From an uncultured Eubacterium sp. (GTDB lineage Bacteria > Bacillota_A > Clostridia > Lachnospirales > Lachnospiraceae): DNA of 19,918 nucleotides. The stretch's first letter is position 1. The number at the start of each line of letters is the position of its first letter. Below the pieces are notes generated by a model. That model had not been told where the DNA came from and ran no database searches. It saw only the letters and a list, made by a program, of their open reading frames with translations. Both the position numbers and the translations under genes were made by a program. Positions 1 to 8,453 of the stretch are shown here, piece by piece. Where the stretch lies: positions 1 through 19,918 of the forward strand of contig CAQBGY010000033.1 in assembly GCA_948759685.1 (NCBI GenBank), in the 5' to 3' direction.

Positions 1-3000
1 TACAGCATATTTTGCAGATACATTGTCACCTTCTTTACTTGAACTGTAAGCATCTTTGCCCTGTGCCAGATTCTTACCTGTAATATCCTCTTCACCAGGA
101 GTTTCTGTTGAACCGCCCTTCACTGAGAATACTTCCATGCTGTACAATGAATATCCATAGCCTGTAGCTCTTGTAATACCCTGCATCCTTACATGTCTTG
201 CATTTACTGCTGCAAATTCAACGGTGTGCTTTCCACCATCCTGATCTCTCATCTTCTTAACTGTTGTCCAGTTATTTCCGTCTGTTGAAACCTGAATGTC
301 ATAATCTTTTCCGTAAGCTGCTTCCCATGTAAGAACTACCTTACCTACGCTGTATACCTTACCAAGGTCTACACTTATCCATTCATCATCTGTAAACTTA
401 GAACTCCAGCGTGTATTTGCATCACCGTCTACTGCATATCTTGCATCAACGTTATCTCCTTCACTGCTGGATGCAGTTGCCGTCTTTCCAGCTGCTAAAT
501 CCTTGCTGTCAACAACGATTTCTCCCGGGTTTTCTTCTCCACCCTGCTCTATCTTTGTATAAGCAATTTCTTGTGTTGCTGCACTGTACTCACTGCTTGT
601 GTAATCATCACTTCCATCTCTTGGAACTGCAACTACCCAATATGTGTAAGTTCCATTCTCCTTCAAATCACTATCTGTATAACTTGTTCCTTTTACAGTA
701 GCAATTTCTTCGTTTGTGTTCATAGGAGATGTTCTGTAAACTACATAACTGTCTGCATTAGCAACAACATTCCAGCTTACTGTGATTTCATCTTTTCCAA
801 GAACTGCCTTTGCTGTTGGTGCATCCAGCTTATCTTTCTGATCTGGTCCCTTACCATATAATTTTAATTCATAAATTGAATTACCATATCCTGTAAGTCT
901 TTCTAAACATGTAATTCTTACATATTTAGCAGTCATAACCTTATCAAATGAAATTGCTTCTAGTCCGCTGCTTCTATTTTCATCTCCGTTACCCTGACCG
1001 CCTTTACCTCTGTTCTGTGTAAACGCTGTACTCCAATTTACCTTATCTGTAGAAGTTTCAACTACATATTTTTTTGCAGCTGCACCTTCCCAGTAAATCT
1101 TCATTCCACCAATTTTCTGTTCACCTTCCAGTTCAACTGTAAATGCCTGTGGATCTTCTGCTACTGATTCCCATCTTGTACTATAATCGCCATCAATCAT
1201 GTTTGCAGCTTTTCCTGCATCATTTGCTTCTGATGTGACATCAATTACTTTTGCACTATTTAATGAAATTTCAGGATATTCTGATAAATCAGCCTTTGTC
1301 ACATCATCTGATGCAGCAATTGGTGCTTTTGTACCCTTCTTGTAAATCTTAACATAATTAAAGTTAAATCCACCATCTACTAACATTAACTTCATCTGAT
1401 ATTTTCCAGCTTTCAAATGAACTGTCTTATCAGCCTTAACATTCTTCCACTCAGTTGTAGAATTGTCTAAGTATGTTGTAAGAATATAATCATCGTCATT
1501 ATCTGTTTTTAACTTAATTGCACTGTTCTTTTCTGTATTTACACACTGTACACGGTAATCTACCACGTAATCTGCTTCTTCTTTTACGTCGATTGTATAA
1601 ATTAATGAATCACCATCATCAATCCATCCTACATAACCGCCTTCATTAGCGTCTGTTGCAGGCTCACAACTGAAGTTTGTATAATAATCTTCTGCTTCAA
1701 CAACGCCTGAAACTTTATTTACAGGATCATAATCCTTTACTGGTTCATACTTAACCTTGTTTCCATTTGCATCTACTGTCTTATCCTCATTCTTTGTCGG
1801 ATCACAGTCTACAGTAGCATGTGCCGGTACTTTAACACTACCAAGTGCACCATTAGCATTTGCAAAATGAACTGTTATTTCTTTATCAAACGGATTCCAT
1901 ACTTCTGCTGTATATTTTCCATTTTTCTTAAATACCTGGTATGATGTGTAATCGCTACTCCAGATTGTTGTATCGATGTAACCTTTTGCACACATATTCT
2001 GTATATACCAGTATGAATTGAACATCTCATCTGTAGAAAGAACACCATCTACGTAATTTCCTTCTTCATTTAAGTGTGATGCATATTCATCACCAAATCT
2101 CTTAGCTGCACCTTCTGCATCACTAAGTGCCATAAATGGCCAAAGAATATGATACCATCCTTCCGGATCAACTGCACCTTCTTTTTCAATCTTCTTCTGG
2201 TATGCTACCTGAATCTTTTCGTAGTCACTCCAGATTCTGTCAACTGTACTCTTTCTGTAACCCATATATGTAATAGCCGGTGTTACAGGAAGTAAATGAA
2301 TACCCATAATACAACATGGATTTCCTGAGAAGTATGTACCGTTTGTGTAGCCTAAGCCCCAAACCATTCCAATATATGGAAGTGAGTTACAATTTGGATC
2401 TCCATACACATTTGTTCCATATCCCGGTGCCCAGTTGTTACTGTCTAACTCTGTTCCTGCATCCATATTGAACCAATACTGTTCAATTGCATTTACTTCT
2501 GAAGTATATCCCCAGATACCTGCATCTCTGTATGTATCATTTCCTGTTACAAGTCCCCATAAGTAAAGCCCTGCCCAGGCAAATGTTGCTTCTGATGCTG
2601 ATTCCTGATTGTTACCACTATTGTTATCTCCATATCCTCCAGCCCATGAATGTCCTTCGAATACATCAAAGTTTCTCATGTATGGAAGAAGTTCATCATT
2701 CTTATCCGGATTCATACAATCTCTGATAAGTACTTCAATCATATCGCCATAATCATTAACAAAACCTTTGTCATATGATGCGAGTACTGCTGCAGGGAAT
2801 ACAAAGTATGCCCATAAGAAGTGATGATCGGAAAGGTTAATTGCCATACCATGGTCACCACCGTCACCACTGATTGCTCCCCAACTTGTATGATAATACA
2901 TATAATATGGATAATCTTCTGCTCCATCATATGTCAGCCAGTTTTCCATAATCTTTCTAAGTACGCTTACAAGTCTGTCTCTTGTCTCATATTCACCTAA

Positions 3001-5379
3001 CTGATCAGCAATTAAAATTCCCATTGCAATTGGATGGGATTTCTTACCCTGCCAGTATGGATCTGCTACCCAGTATGATTTTAAAGCACTGTCTGTAAAC
3101 TGTTCAAGGTATGCATACATCCATTCTTTATCATAACTGTCTGACTCATCCGGTGTTGTATACTGTGGAATAACTCCGCTGAATTTCTGGCTGTATGAGA
3201 AATTGTTTCCATTGTGGATTCTCATATCACCTCTGACAGATGCATAAGAAAGAGCCTTATTTCCATCCTTCTCATAACTTGCATCAGAGTATTTCCACTG
3301 GTGAGGCATCATACACATTAATGTTGTATTCTCGATACCATTTCCTGTTCTCTTCTGATCTATAATTGATTTATATTCAGTTGTACATGTTGCTTTTGAT
3401 TCATTATAATTATAATTTACTTCTGTTGAAGTAACATATGAATAAGCATGTTTGTACATAAATTCAAGCTGTTTTACTGCATCTGCATCTTTTGCAGTTT
3501 CTGCATTTGTTACAGATTCTTTTGATAACAAAGGAATTGCCTGTTCTACACAAAGTGCTCCAACTACCATATAGTTCTGATTGCTTCCTAAGTTAACTTT
3601 TAATTTATTACCCACCTTAATTACTGTTGAATTTTCTGGCAGATATACACCATAGTAATGATACTGTTTCTTGTTTCCATCTCCTGGTGCTTCGCTTTCA
3701 TTTGCTGCTTCCACACCAAAATGATCTAATGTCACTCTCTCACCATCTTTTGTGAGAATTTCATTTCCATTCTTATCAAAGAATTTCACAAGATTACCAA
3801 CATTTAACTCAGCAGCATTTCTGTCTGTAAATGTTGTATAAACATATGGTGAACCTTTTACGATTGTAGAACGCATCTTCGCTGTATCATCATCACTAAA
3901 TGATACATCTACTGACCAGTCGCCATAACCATCTAACTTCGCTGATGTATCTCCTGTAATATTAGATGCACCAATTGTAATATCATTACTCTTAGAATCT
4001 GCCCCCATACCACCGTTATCTACACGTGTATAAATTCCATCAGCATAATATAAATTCAATCCTGTTGATGTATACTTATATACCATTGGAAGTCCCGGCA
4101 TTGTATCACTGTACTTTGTATATACAATGGATGTCCACCAGTCATTGGATGGTATCGCACCTTTAATATTCTTTGTAACATATTTTGGTTCTCTAGGCTG
4201 TAGTAAGTTTGCATCATCAATTACATAACTACCTTTTCCAACATTTACGACTTCGCTCTTTGGAATCTCAGGAATCTTATTAACTACCTTTTCATCCCCT
4301 TCCTGATAATCATAAATCTGAATTTCTCTGACAGAATATCCAGAACCACGTCCCATTAAAATACCCTGAATACGAACGTATCTTACATTTTCTGCATAAA
4401 GGTTAATGTCTTCATCTTCTCCATTTCCCTTAATATTTCTATATACTGTATTCCAATTTGTTCCGTCAGCAGATACCTGTAAATCCCAAATCTTACCATA
4501 CTCTGTCTGCCACTGAACTTTTACTCGTCCAATTGTATGTGTGTCTTTTAAATCGACTGTCAACGCCTGATTACTAGAATCTGCTACAGTATCTTTACCT
4601 TCTGAAAGCCAGTAAGATTCATAGTCACCATCTACTGCATTAGAACCATCCAATGCCTTTGCCGCCCACCAAGGCTGTGCAAATGATGTAACCTCTACAT
4701 CCTTTCCAAGAGCGATATTTGCTGCATCCGATACAGGCTGTACACAATCATTGTCACCTATACCATAAATTTCAATTTCTCTAATGGACGCTCCCCATCC
4801 TGACTTCTTATCATCTGAACCTGACTGTGATTTACTATAGTTAATTAACACTCTTACATAACGTCCTCTTGCCTGTGTCAATTTATAACCATCAGCACCA
4901 TCTGTACTTAACACATCTTCGTAATAACTATAATCAATGCCACTTCCATCATTACGCATTACATGTTTTTCATCTCCACCTGTTCCGTTCTTTGTTTCAT
5001 AAACTTTTGTCCAATTTACTTCATCATCTGAAACTAAAACCTGATAAGCAACACCATAACTTGCATTATTCTGCCAGTCAATAACGACCTTACTAATATC
5101 AGCTTTTCCTCCGAGGTCAACATCCAGCCATTGGTCTGCCACATTTGCAGCTGCTCCCCACTGGGTTCCCAATCTGCCGTCTGTAGCAAAACTTGCCACA
5201 TCTCCACCATTGACAGATGATGAATATGCCGGTCTGTTCGTTGACAACAACCAAGGCTTACTTCTATCCACCGCCTGTACATCTGTGGTATGTAAATTAA
5301 TGGTACCTGTTACCATTGCAGTACTTAATGCAACAGCAACTGCTTTTTTCAGCATTTTTTTATAATGCCATCGTCTCAT
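1..5379 (-). CDS. Secreted GH81 endo-beta-1,3-glucanase with multiple CBM32, CBM6 and Fn3 modules (3' end outside window)
   Basis: Probably hydrolyses internal beta-1,3 links in laminarin, callose or yeast-type glucan outside the cell. The frame is open for 1793 codons from ATG 5379 to the window edge; AGGAGG at 5388-5393 lies 8 nt upstream. Residues 1-36 form a signal peptide ending VQA. Modules by rough residue: discoidin/CBM32 at 44-208 and 218-358; GH81 at about 385-1170; CBM6 at 1226-1350 (VEAED start, GWIDDGDS at 1251-1258); CBM32 at 1366-1508; Fn3 at 1518-1608; CBM32 at 1625-1753; a further CBM32 starts near 1770. GH81 marks seen: SDHHF at 850-854 (Asp851, candidate acid), GHSWAGG near 910-915 and QESASEA at 925-931 (Glu926 and Glu930, spaced as the family's catalytic glutamates). 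The catalytic centre therefore looks intact. The C-terminus and any cell-wall anchor are unseen. Family call is firm; exact substrate is inferred. Confidence 0.9.
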   Translation of the reverse strand, partial: MRRWHYKKMLKKAVAVALSTAMVTGTINLHTTDVQAVDRSKPWLLSTNRPAYSSSVNGGDVASFATDGRLGTQWGAAANVADQWLDVDLGGKADISKVVIDWQNNASYGVAYQVLVSDDEVNWTKVYETKNGTGGDEKHVMRNDGSGIDYSYYEDVLSTDGADGYKLTQARGRYVRVLINYSKSQSGSDDKKSGWGASIREIEIYGIGDNDCVQPVSDAANIALGKDVEVTSFAQPWWAAKALDGSNAVDGDYESYWLSEGKDTVADSSNQALTVDLKDTHTIGRVKVQWQTEYGKIWDLQVSADGTNWNTVYRNIKGNGEDEDINLYAENVRYVRIQGILMGRGSGYSVREIQIYDYQEGDEKVVNKIPEIPKSEVVNVGKGSYVIDDANLLQPREPKYVTKNIKGAIPSNDWWTSIVYTKYSDTMPGLPMVYKYTSTGLNLYYADGIYTRVDNGGMGADSKSNDITIGASNITGDTSAKLDGYGDWSVDVSFSDDDTAKMRSTIVKGSPYVYTTFTDRNAAELNVGNLVKFFDKNGNEILTKDGERVTLDHFGVEAANESEAPGDGNKKQYHYYGVYLPENSTVIKVGNKLKVNLGSNQNYMVVGALCVEQAIPLLSKESVTNAETAKDADAVKQLEFMYKHAYSYVTSTEVNYNYNESKATCTTEYKSIIDQKRTGNGIENTTLMCMMPHQWKYSDASYEKDGNKALSYASVRGDMRIHNGNNFSYSQKFSGVIPQYTTPDESDSYDKEWMYAYLEQFTDSALKSYWVADPYWQGKKSHPIAMGILIADQLGEYETRDRLVSVLRKIMENWLTYDGAEDYPYYMYYHTSWGAISGDGGDHGMAINLSDHHFLWAYFVFPAAVLASYDKGFVNDYGDMIEVLIRDCMNPDKNDELLPYMRNFDVFEGHSWAGGYGDNNSGNNQESASEATFAWAGLYLWGLVTGNDTYRDAGIWGYTSEVNAIEQYWFNMDAGTELDSNNWAPGYGTNVYGDPNCNSLPYIGMVWGLGYTNGTYFSGNPCCIMGIHLLPVTPAITYMGYRKSTVDRIWSDYEKIQVAYQKKIEKEGAVDPEGWYHILWPFMALSDAEGAAKRFGDEYASHLNEEGNYVDGVLSTDEMFNSYWYIQNMCAKGYIDTTIWSSDYTSYQVFKKNGKYTAEVWNPFDKEITVHFANANGALGSVKVPAHATVDCDPTKNEDKTVDANGNKVKYEPVKDYDPVNKVSGVVEAEDYYTNFSCEPATDANEGGYVGWIDDGDSLIYTIDVKEEADYVVDYRVQCVNTEKNSAIKLKTDNDDDYILTTYLDNSTTEWKNVKADKTVHLKAGKYQMKLMLVDGGFNFNYVKIYKKGTKAPIAASDDVTKADLSEYPEISLNSAKVIDVTSEANDAGKAANMIDGDYSTRWESVAEDPQAFTVELEGEQKIGGMKIYWEGAAAKKYVVETSTDKVNWSTAFTQNRGKGGQGNGDENRSSGLEAISFDKVMTAKYVRITCLERLTGYGNSIYELKLYGKGPDQKDKLDAPTAKAVLGKDEITVSWNVVANADSYVVYRTSPMNTNEEIATVKGTSYTDSDLKENGTYTYWVVAVPRDGSDDYTSSEYSAATQEIAYTKIEQGGEENPGEIVVDSKDLAAGKTATASSSEGDNVDARYAVDGDANTRWSSKFTDDEWISVDLGKVYSVGKVVLTWEAAYGKDYDIQVSTDGNNWTTVKKMRDQDGGKHTVEFAAVNARHVRMQGITRATGYGYSLYSMEVFSVKGGSTETPGEEDITGKNLAQGKDAYSSSKEGDNVSAKYAV

Positions 5380-5440
5380 ATCACTTTCCTCCTTTTTTTT
5401 GAGTGAAACAACACAATAACGTCCCCTTTCCTGTACTTTT

Positions 5441-5469
5441 AGTCTAGAAAATAAAAATGTTTTTTACAA
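5441..5469 (-). promoter_or_regulatory. Candidate promoter of the GH81 gene
   Basis: On the minus strand TTGTAA (5464-5469) is followed after exactly 17 nt by TAGACT (5441-5446). Each hexamer matches 4 of 6 consensus bases. This would give a 5' UTR of about 55 nt ahead of the strong ribosome site. The region is AT-rich, so chance matches are easy. Confidence 0.35.
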
Positions 5470-5533
5470 TATATGGATAATTTTTCTTTATTTTTTCTCT
5501 TTTTTTTGTTAATATTGCACAATTTTTATTAGT

Positions 5534-5547
5534 TTGAAACGTTTTTC
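5534..5547. promoter_or_regulatory. LacI-family-like operator half-palindromes upstream of the GH81 gene
   Basis: The perfect palindrome AAACGTTT (5537-5544) sits in TTGAAACGTTTTTC. Operators of LacI-family sugar regulators are commonly palindromes centred on CG. It lies about 70 bp upstream of the candidate -35 box, so a role is uncertain. It is one base short of a proper CcpA cre site. Confidence 0.22.
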
Positions 5548-5656
5548 TGTTTTTGCCCTTTGACAAATCCATGTTAATTTTTATTTTTTAGTACCATATT
5601 TAGACATAGCCATTTTTTCGTTTTTTCAAAAAAGTAATAAAAATATTTTTAGCAAC

Positions 5657-5800
5657 AGTTCAGCCAAGCGATAGCCGTAATTAATATCAGAATGCTGCTT
5701 GCAGACTTTCTGATATTAATTACAGCTATCATTTGATGAGCCAAATAAGCGAGAAGTAACGAAGTGAATTCGAGCTTATGGCTGAGCTATTGCTTGACTG
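5657..5800. repeat. MITE-like nested inverted repeat element
   Basis: Three nested foldbacks fill this stretch. An inner stem pairs 5670-5692 with 5708-5730: 21 bp with one mismatch (C/A), then two A-T pairs. A second stem pairs AGCCA..TAAGC (5739-5750) with GCTTATGGCT (5774-5783), with a 2-nt bulge. The outer ends are imperfect inverted repeats: 5657-5676, ending AAGCGATAGC, against GCTATTGCTTGACTG at 5786-5800. No T-run follows either side of the long stem, so it is not a plain terminator. No reading frame and no clear target-site duplication are seen. It lies between the GH81 upstream region and the tRNA-Ser promoter. Confidence 0.55.
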
Positions 5801-5813
5801 TGGTGATTCGCCC

Positions 5814-5842
5814 TTGAAACTATTACTAAAATATGATATAAA
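5814..5842 (+). promoter_or_regulatory. Promoter of tRNA-Ser
   Basis: TTGAAA (5814-5819), a 17-nt spacer, then TATAAA (5837-5842), ending 12 nt before the mature tRNA 5' end. Both hexamers are near consensus and the spacing is ideal. Confidence 0.75.
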
Positions 5843-5854
5843 CTTTATGGATGT

Positions 5855-5944
5855 GGAGACGTACCGAAGTGGCCGTAACGGGGCTGACTCGAAATCAGTT
5901 TATCAGTTTATGCTGGTACAAGGGTTCGAATCCCTTCGTCTCCG
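5855..5944 (+). tRNA. tRNA-Ser (anticodon CGA)
   Basis: The acceptor GGAGACG pairs with CGTCTCC (5937-5943), with discriminator G at 5944 as expected for serine. The anticodon arm GCTGA-CTCGAAA-TCAGT gives anticodon CGA, reading UCG. A long variable arm typical of class II tRNA-Ser precedes the T arm with GGTTCGAATCC. No CCA is encoded. It has its own promoter and terminator and so is a single-gene unit. Confidence 0.95.
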
Positions 5945-5952
5945 TTATATGG

Positions 5953-5976
5953 GAATCCCTTTAGGGATTCTTTTTT
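5953..5976 (+). terminator. Rho-independent terminator of tRNA-Ser
   Basis: The stem GAATCCC (5953-5959) / GGGATTC (5964-5970) has a TTTA loop and is followed directly by TTTTTT (5971-5976). Confidence 0.88.
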
Positions 5977-6001
5977 ATTATATCTTGATGATTTCCTATA
6001 C

Positions 6002-6442
6002 CTATAAATATACATTTACGTACTCCCATAAAATACCTATACTAATCATAGGTGCTAAAGGAATACCATCCTTAAGTCCTTTCTTCTTTCTAATTATCTG
6101 TATTCCTCCAACAATTGAAGACAAAATAATCGTAATGATAAATACTTTAATACTTCCTTTAAAACCTAACAAAAAACCTGATGTCATCATAAGTTTTATA
6201 TCTCCGCCTCCAAAAGCTCCATAAAAAATAATGTTAATGAACAACATTACTATTGCTATTAGAATTCCATCAAACAATATATAAATATTTTGATCTTTTC
6301 CCACAGTTATTCTTAAAGATACATACAACAAACCTAACATTATTACAAACTTATTTGATATTACATTAGTTTGTATATCTTTTATGACAATCATAAATAA
6401 AATTATAATGCTACCAATAAATCCAATTATTTCTTTATCCAT
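6002..6442 (-). CDS. Prepilin peptidase, family A24 (short CpaA/TadV-like form)
   Basis: A membrane aspartic peptidase of the type that removes leader peptides of type IV or Flp/Tad pilins. Numbering from the possible TTG start at 6457, one catalytic Asp is in IKDIQTN (Asp27) and the other in FGGGDIK (Asp86), the GxGD-type motif. Several hydrophobic segments span the rest (about 10-25, 57-79 and 104-120). The short length (146-151 aa) fits the peptidase-only form without the N-terminal methylase domain. ATG 6442 is preferred over TTG 6457, but neither has a clear ribosome site, so the start is uncertain. No pilin, secretion ATPase or other pilus gene is in the window, so the substrate is unknown. 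It ends 26 nt from the convergent tRNA-Ser terminator. Confidence 0.82.
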   Translation of the reverse strand: MDKEIIGFIGSIIILFMIVIKDIQTNVISNKFVIMLGLLYVSLRITVGKDQNIYILFDGILIAIVMLFINIIFYGAFGGGDIKLMMTSGFLLGFKGSIKVFIITIILSSIVGGIQIIRKKKGLKDGIPLAPMISIGILWEYVNVYL

Positions 6443-6513
6443 GTCTATAGCATACAATCTTTACGTTGCTTTTATATGTATTTATTTTTAATATTTTGTA
6501 AACTTAATTTTTT

Positions 6514-6522
6514 TGATATAAT
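6514..6522 (+). promoter_or_regulatory. Extended -10 promoter of the radical SAM gene
   Basis: TGATATAAT is a perfect TATAAT box with the TGn extension. No good -35 is seen (TTTTGT at 17 nt spacing is weak). The box ends only 9 nt before the start codon at 6532, placing the transcript start at or just before the ATG. Confidence 0.55.
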
Positions 6523-6531
6523 TTTAATATT

Positions 6532-7437
6532 ATGAGATACAATTCATTAAATAATTATCTAAAAACTAAATATGGATGCAAGGTATATAAACTAAGCCTT
6601 TCCTCAGGGCTTTCCTGTCCAAACAGAGACGGCACACTAAGTTCCACCGGATGTATTTTCTGTAGTAATGGAGGCTCTGGTGAATTTGCAAGCAATTATC
6701 AACTTAGTATCACAGAACAAATTGAGTCTGCCAAGGCAAAAGTTTCAAATAAAATAAAAAACGGAAAATATATTGCTTATTTTCAATCTTTTACAAATAC
6801 ATATGGAGATATTGAATATCTTAGAAAAATTTTTACCGAAGCAATCAATCATCCTGATATTGTAGCTTTATCCATTGGAACACGACCGGATTGTCTGCCA
6901 GATGACATCTTAGACCTCTTAGATTTCTTAAACCATATTAAACCTGTATGGGTTGAATTGGGGCTTCAGACAATTCATGAAAGAACTGCTAAATACATTA
7001 ACCGTGGATATAAATTAGATATCTTTGACACTGCAGTCTCTGACTTAACTAAGCGAAACATTGAGGTAATTGTTCATTTAATTATAGGACTTCCTTTTGA
7101 AACCAAAGAAGACATTTTAAAAAGTGTACAATACGTATGTTCACAACCTATTTCAGGAATCAAATTACAACTTCTTCATGTATTAAAAAATACCCCTTTA
7201 GAAAAGGAGTATTTCTTAAATAAATTTAAAATATTGTCACTACAAGAGTATAGCAATATTCTTGCAGAATGTTTATGTAATATTCCACCACATATTGTTA
7301 TTCACAGAATAACTGGTGACGGTCCGAAATCTCTGCTCATCGCACCTGAATGGAGTGCCGACAAAAAACGTGTGTTAAACTATATCAATAAATATTTTGA
7401 AGAATTTAACATTGTGCAGGGAAATGCATTACTTTAA
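6532..7437 (+). CDS. Radical SAM protein, TIGR01212 family (YhcC/YtqA type)
   Basis: An iron-sulfur enzyme expected to cleave S-adenosylmethionine reductively; I cannot give its reaction from sequence. The cluster motif is the family's unusual spacing: Cys29 in SCPNRDGT, then Cys41 and Cys44 in GCIFC. Further radical SAM barrel motifs follow, such as IGTRPDCLPD and VELGLQTIHE. At 301 aa it is near family length. The N-terminus aligns by eye with Bacillus YtqA from the YNSLNNYL segment (HTLNYHL in YtqA), which supports ATG 6532 although no Shine-Dalgarno sequence precedes it. It is the only protein gene on the plus strand here, diverging from the prepilin peptidase and converging with the anti-sigma gene, which ends 14 nt away. 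Confidence 0.88.
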   Translation: MRYNSLNNYLKTKYGCKVYKLSLSSGLSCPNRDGTLSSTGCIFCSNGGSGEFASNYQLSITEQIESAKAKVSNKIKNGKYIAYFQSFTNTYGDIEYLRKIFTEAINHPDIVALSIGTRPDCLPDDILDLLDFLNHIKPVWVELGLQTIHERTAKYINRGYKLDIFDTAVSDLTKRNIEVIVHLIIGLPFETKEDILKSVQYVCSQPISGIKLQLLHVLKNTPLEKEYFLNKFKILSLQEYSNILAECLCNIPPHIVIHRITGDGPKSLLIAPEWSADKKRVLNYINKYFEEFNIVQGNALL

Positions 7438-7451
7438 GCTCAATTATTTTT

Positions 7452-8444
7452 TTACATTCCGTTTGTTTGATTTTCTGCACTCGTCTCTTCAAATCCTGCT
7501 GTAGTTTCAGCAGGATTTTCTATCGTCTCTATAACACTTTCACTTTCACAAGTTTCTGTTGGAAATTCAACTGTTTCTGTTTCCAAGCTTTCTGTCTCAT
7601 ACGAAGTCTCAAACTCATCAGTAGTATATTCTTGGTTGTCATCAATAATTACTATACTATCTACCGTGGTATTGTTGCTTTTTTCTACTTTCTGAACAAG
7701 ATTCTCAATATTCTTTTTACACATTGTTTTTACACTGACTTTTTCTTCTTTTGCAAGTTCTATACACAGAGCTGCTTTACCTAAAGAGACATCATTATTA
7801 TCTGCCACTCTCTTTATTTTGTCATTCATCTCGACCTTCTGATATACCGTTTTACATTTGATATCTCGTTTTTTTAAAGCTGCACTGGTTTCTTTTTTAA
7901 CTTCTTTTATTTCCTTTGTAATATCGTTTTCCTCTGCAGGAATTGCCGATACTAGCATTGCATTTTGTTTTTTCTTCAGATAACCTTCTGATTTCAGATT
8001 TTTTACAACAAGTTTTATTACCTGCTTATAATCATCTTCATCTTTCAATTCACTTTTCACATAGTTAACTATTTTTTTTGCATCTTTATTTCCCGCTTTA
8101 ATTTTGTGAATACTTCCATCTTCATTTACATCAATACAAATACTCGGATTCACATCAACAACAATAGAAAATGCTATTTTCTGTTCTGCATGGTTACTTG
8201 CACTAAATAATGGATATAAAAGAATAATTAACGCAACAAAACAGGCCGCAACTGCAGCAATTGCCGGAACTTTCATATACGGTTTCCAATTCTTCTTTTC
8301 TTTAAATAAAGGACGCTCTTTTCCAAGTAACTCCTTTTCACTTTTTATCGGTTCAATTGGTGTACTTAAAATCTTACTTAACATATCAGGAGCCATATCT
8401 TCAAGTTCCTGATTTAGTTTTTCTCTAATATCTTTTTCTTTCAT
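7452..8444 (-). CDS. RsgI-like transmembrane anti-sigma factor
   Basis: Expected to hold the adjacent ECF sigma factor at the membrane and release it on an outside signal. Residues 1-57 are cytoplasmic, residues 59-81 form one membrane span, and 85-250 are extracellular. The extracellular part starts with the RsgI signature VVDVNPSICIDVN, with Asn99-Pro100 at the position of the self-cleavage bond reported for RsgI proteins, and later has SLGKAALCIEL as in that family. The last 60 residues or so are Glu/Thr/Ser-rich and lack a recognisable carbohydrate-binding domain, unlike several clostridial RsgI proteins. The N-terminus is not the classic RsgI_N type as far as I can judge. ATG 8444 has AGGAGG at 8450-8455, overlapping the sigma stop codon, which suggests translational coupling. 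Partnership is inferred from operon position. Confidence 0.82.
   Translation of the reverse strand: MKEKDIREKLNQELEDMAPDMLSKILSTPIEPIKSEKELLGKERPLFKEKKNWKPYMKVPAIAAVAACFVALIILLYPLFSASNHAEQKIAFSIVVDVNPSICIDVNEDGSIHKIKAGNKDAKKIVNYVKSELKDEDDYKQVIKLVVKNLKSEGYLKKKQNAMLVSAIPAEENDITKEIKEVKKETSAALKKRDIKCKTVYQKVEMNDKIKRVADNNDVSLGKAALCIELAKEEKVSVKTMCKKNIENLVQKVEKSNNTTVDSIVIIDDNQEYTTDEFETSYETESLETETVEFPTETCESESVIETIENPAETTAGFEETSAENQTNGM
7491..7519 (+). terminator. Possible terminator of the radical SAM gene, inside the convergent anti-sigma gene
   Basis: The perfect 11-bp stem AAATCCTGCTG (7491-7501) / CAGCAGGATTT (7508-7518) has a 6-nt loop, followed by T then C. The T-tract on the plus strand is short (four T with the stem end), so efficiency may be modest. 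It lies within codons for the acidic tail of the minus-strand anti-sigma gene. No other hairpin is seen in the 14-nt gap between the two genes. Confidence 0.4.
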
Positions 8445-8453
8445 AATGACCTC

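Noticed and set aside
411..5282. Several 60-100 codon frames on both strands within the glucanase
   Set aside because: Composition is that of shadow frames (Leu/His/Cys-rich), and the continuous 1793-codon frame with recognisable domains explains the region.
5534..5547. CcpA cre site
   Set aside because: The TGnAAnCG half-site is one base short, so it does not fit the cre consensus.
5778..6224. 148-codon plus-strand frame
   Set aside because: It reads through tRNA-Ser, its terminator and the antisense of the prepilin peptidase; no family resemblance.
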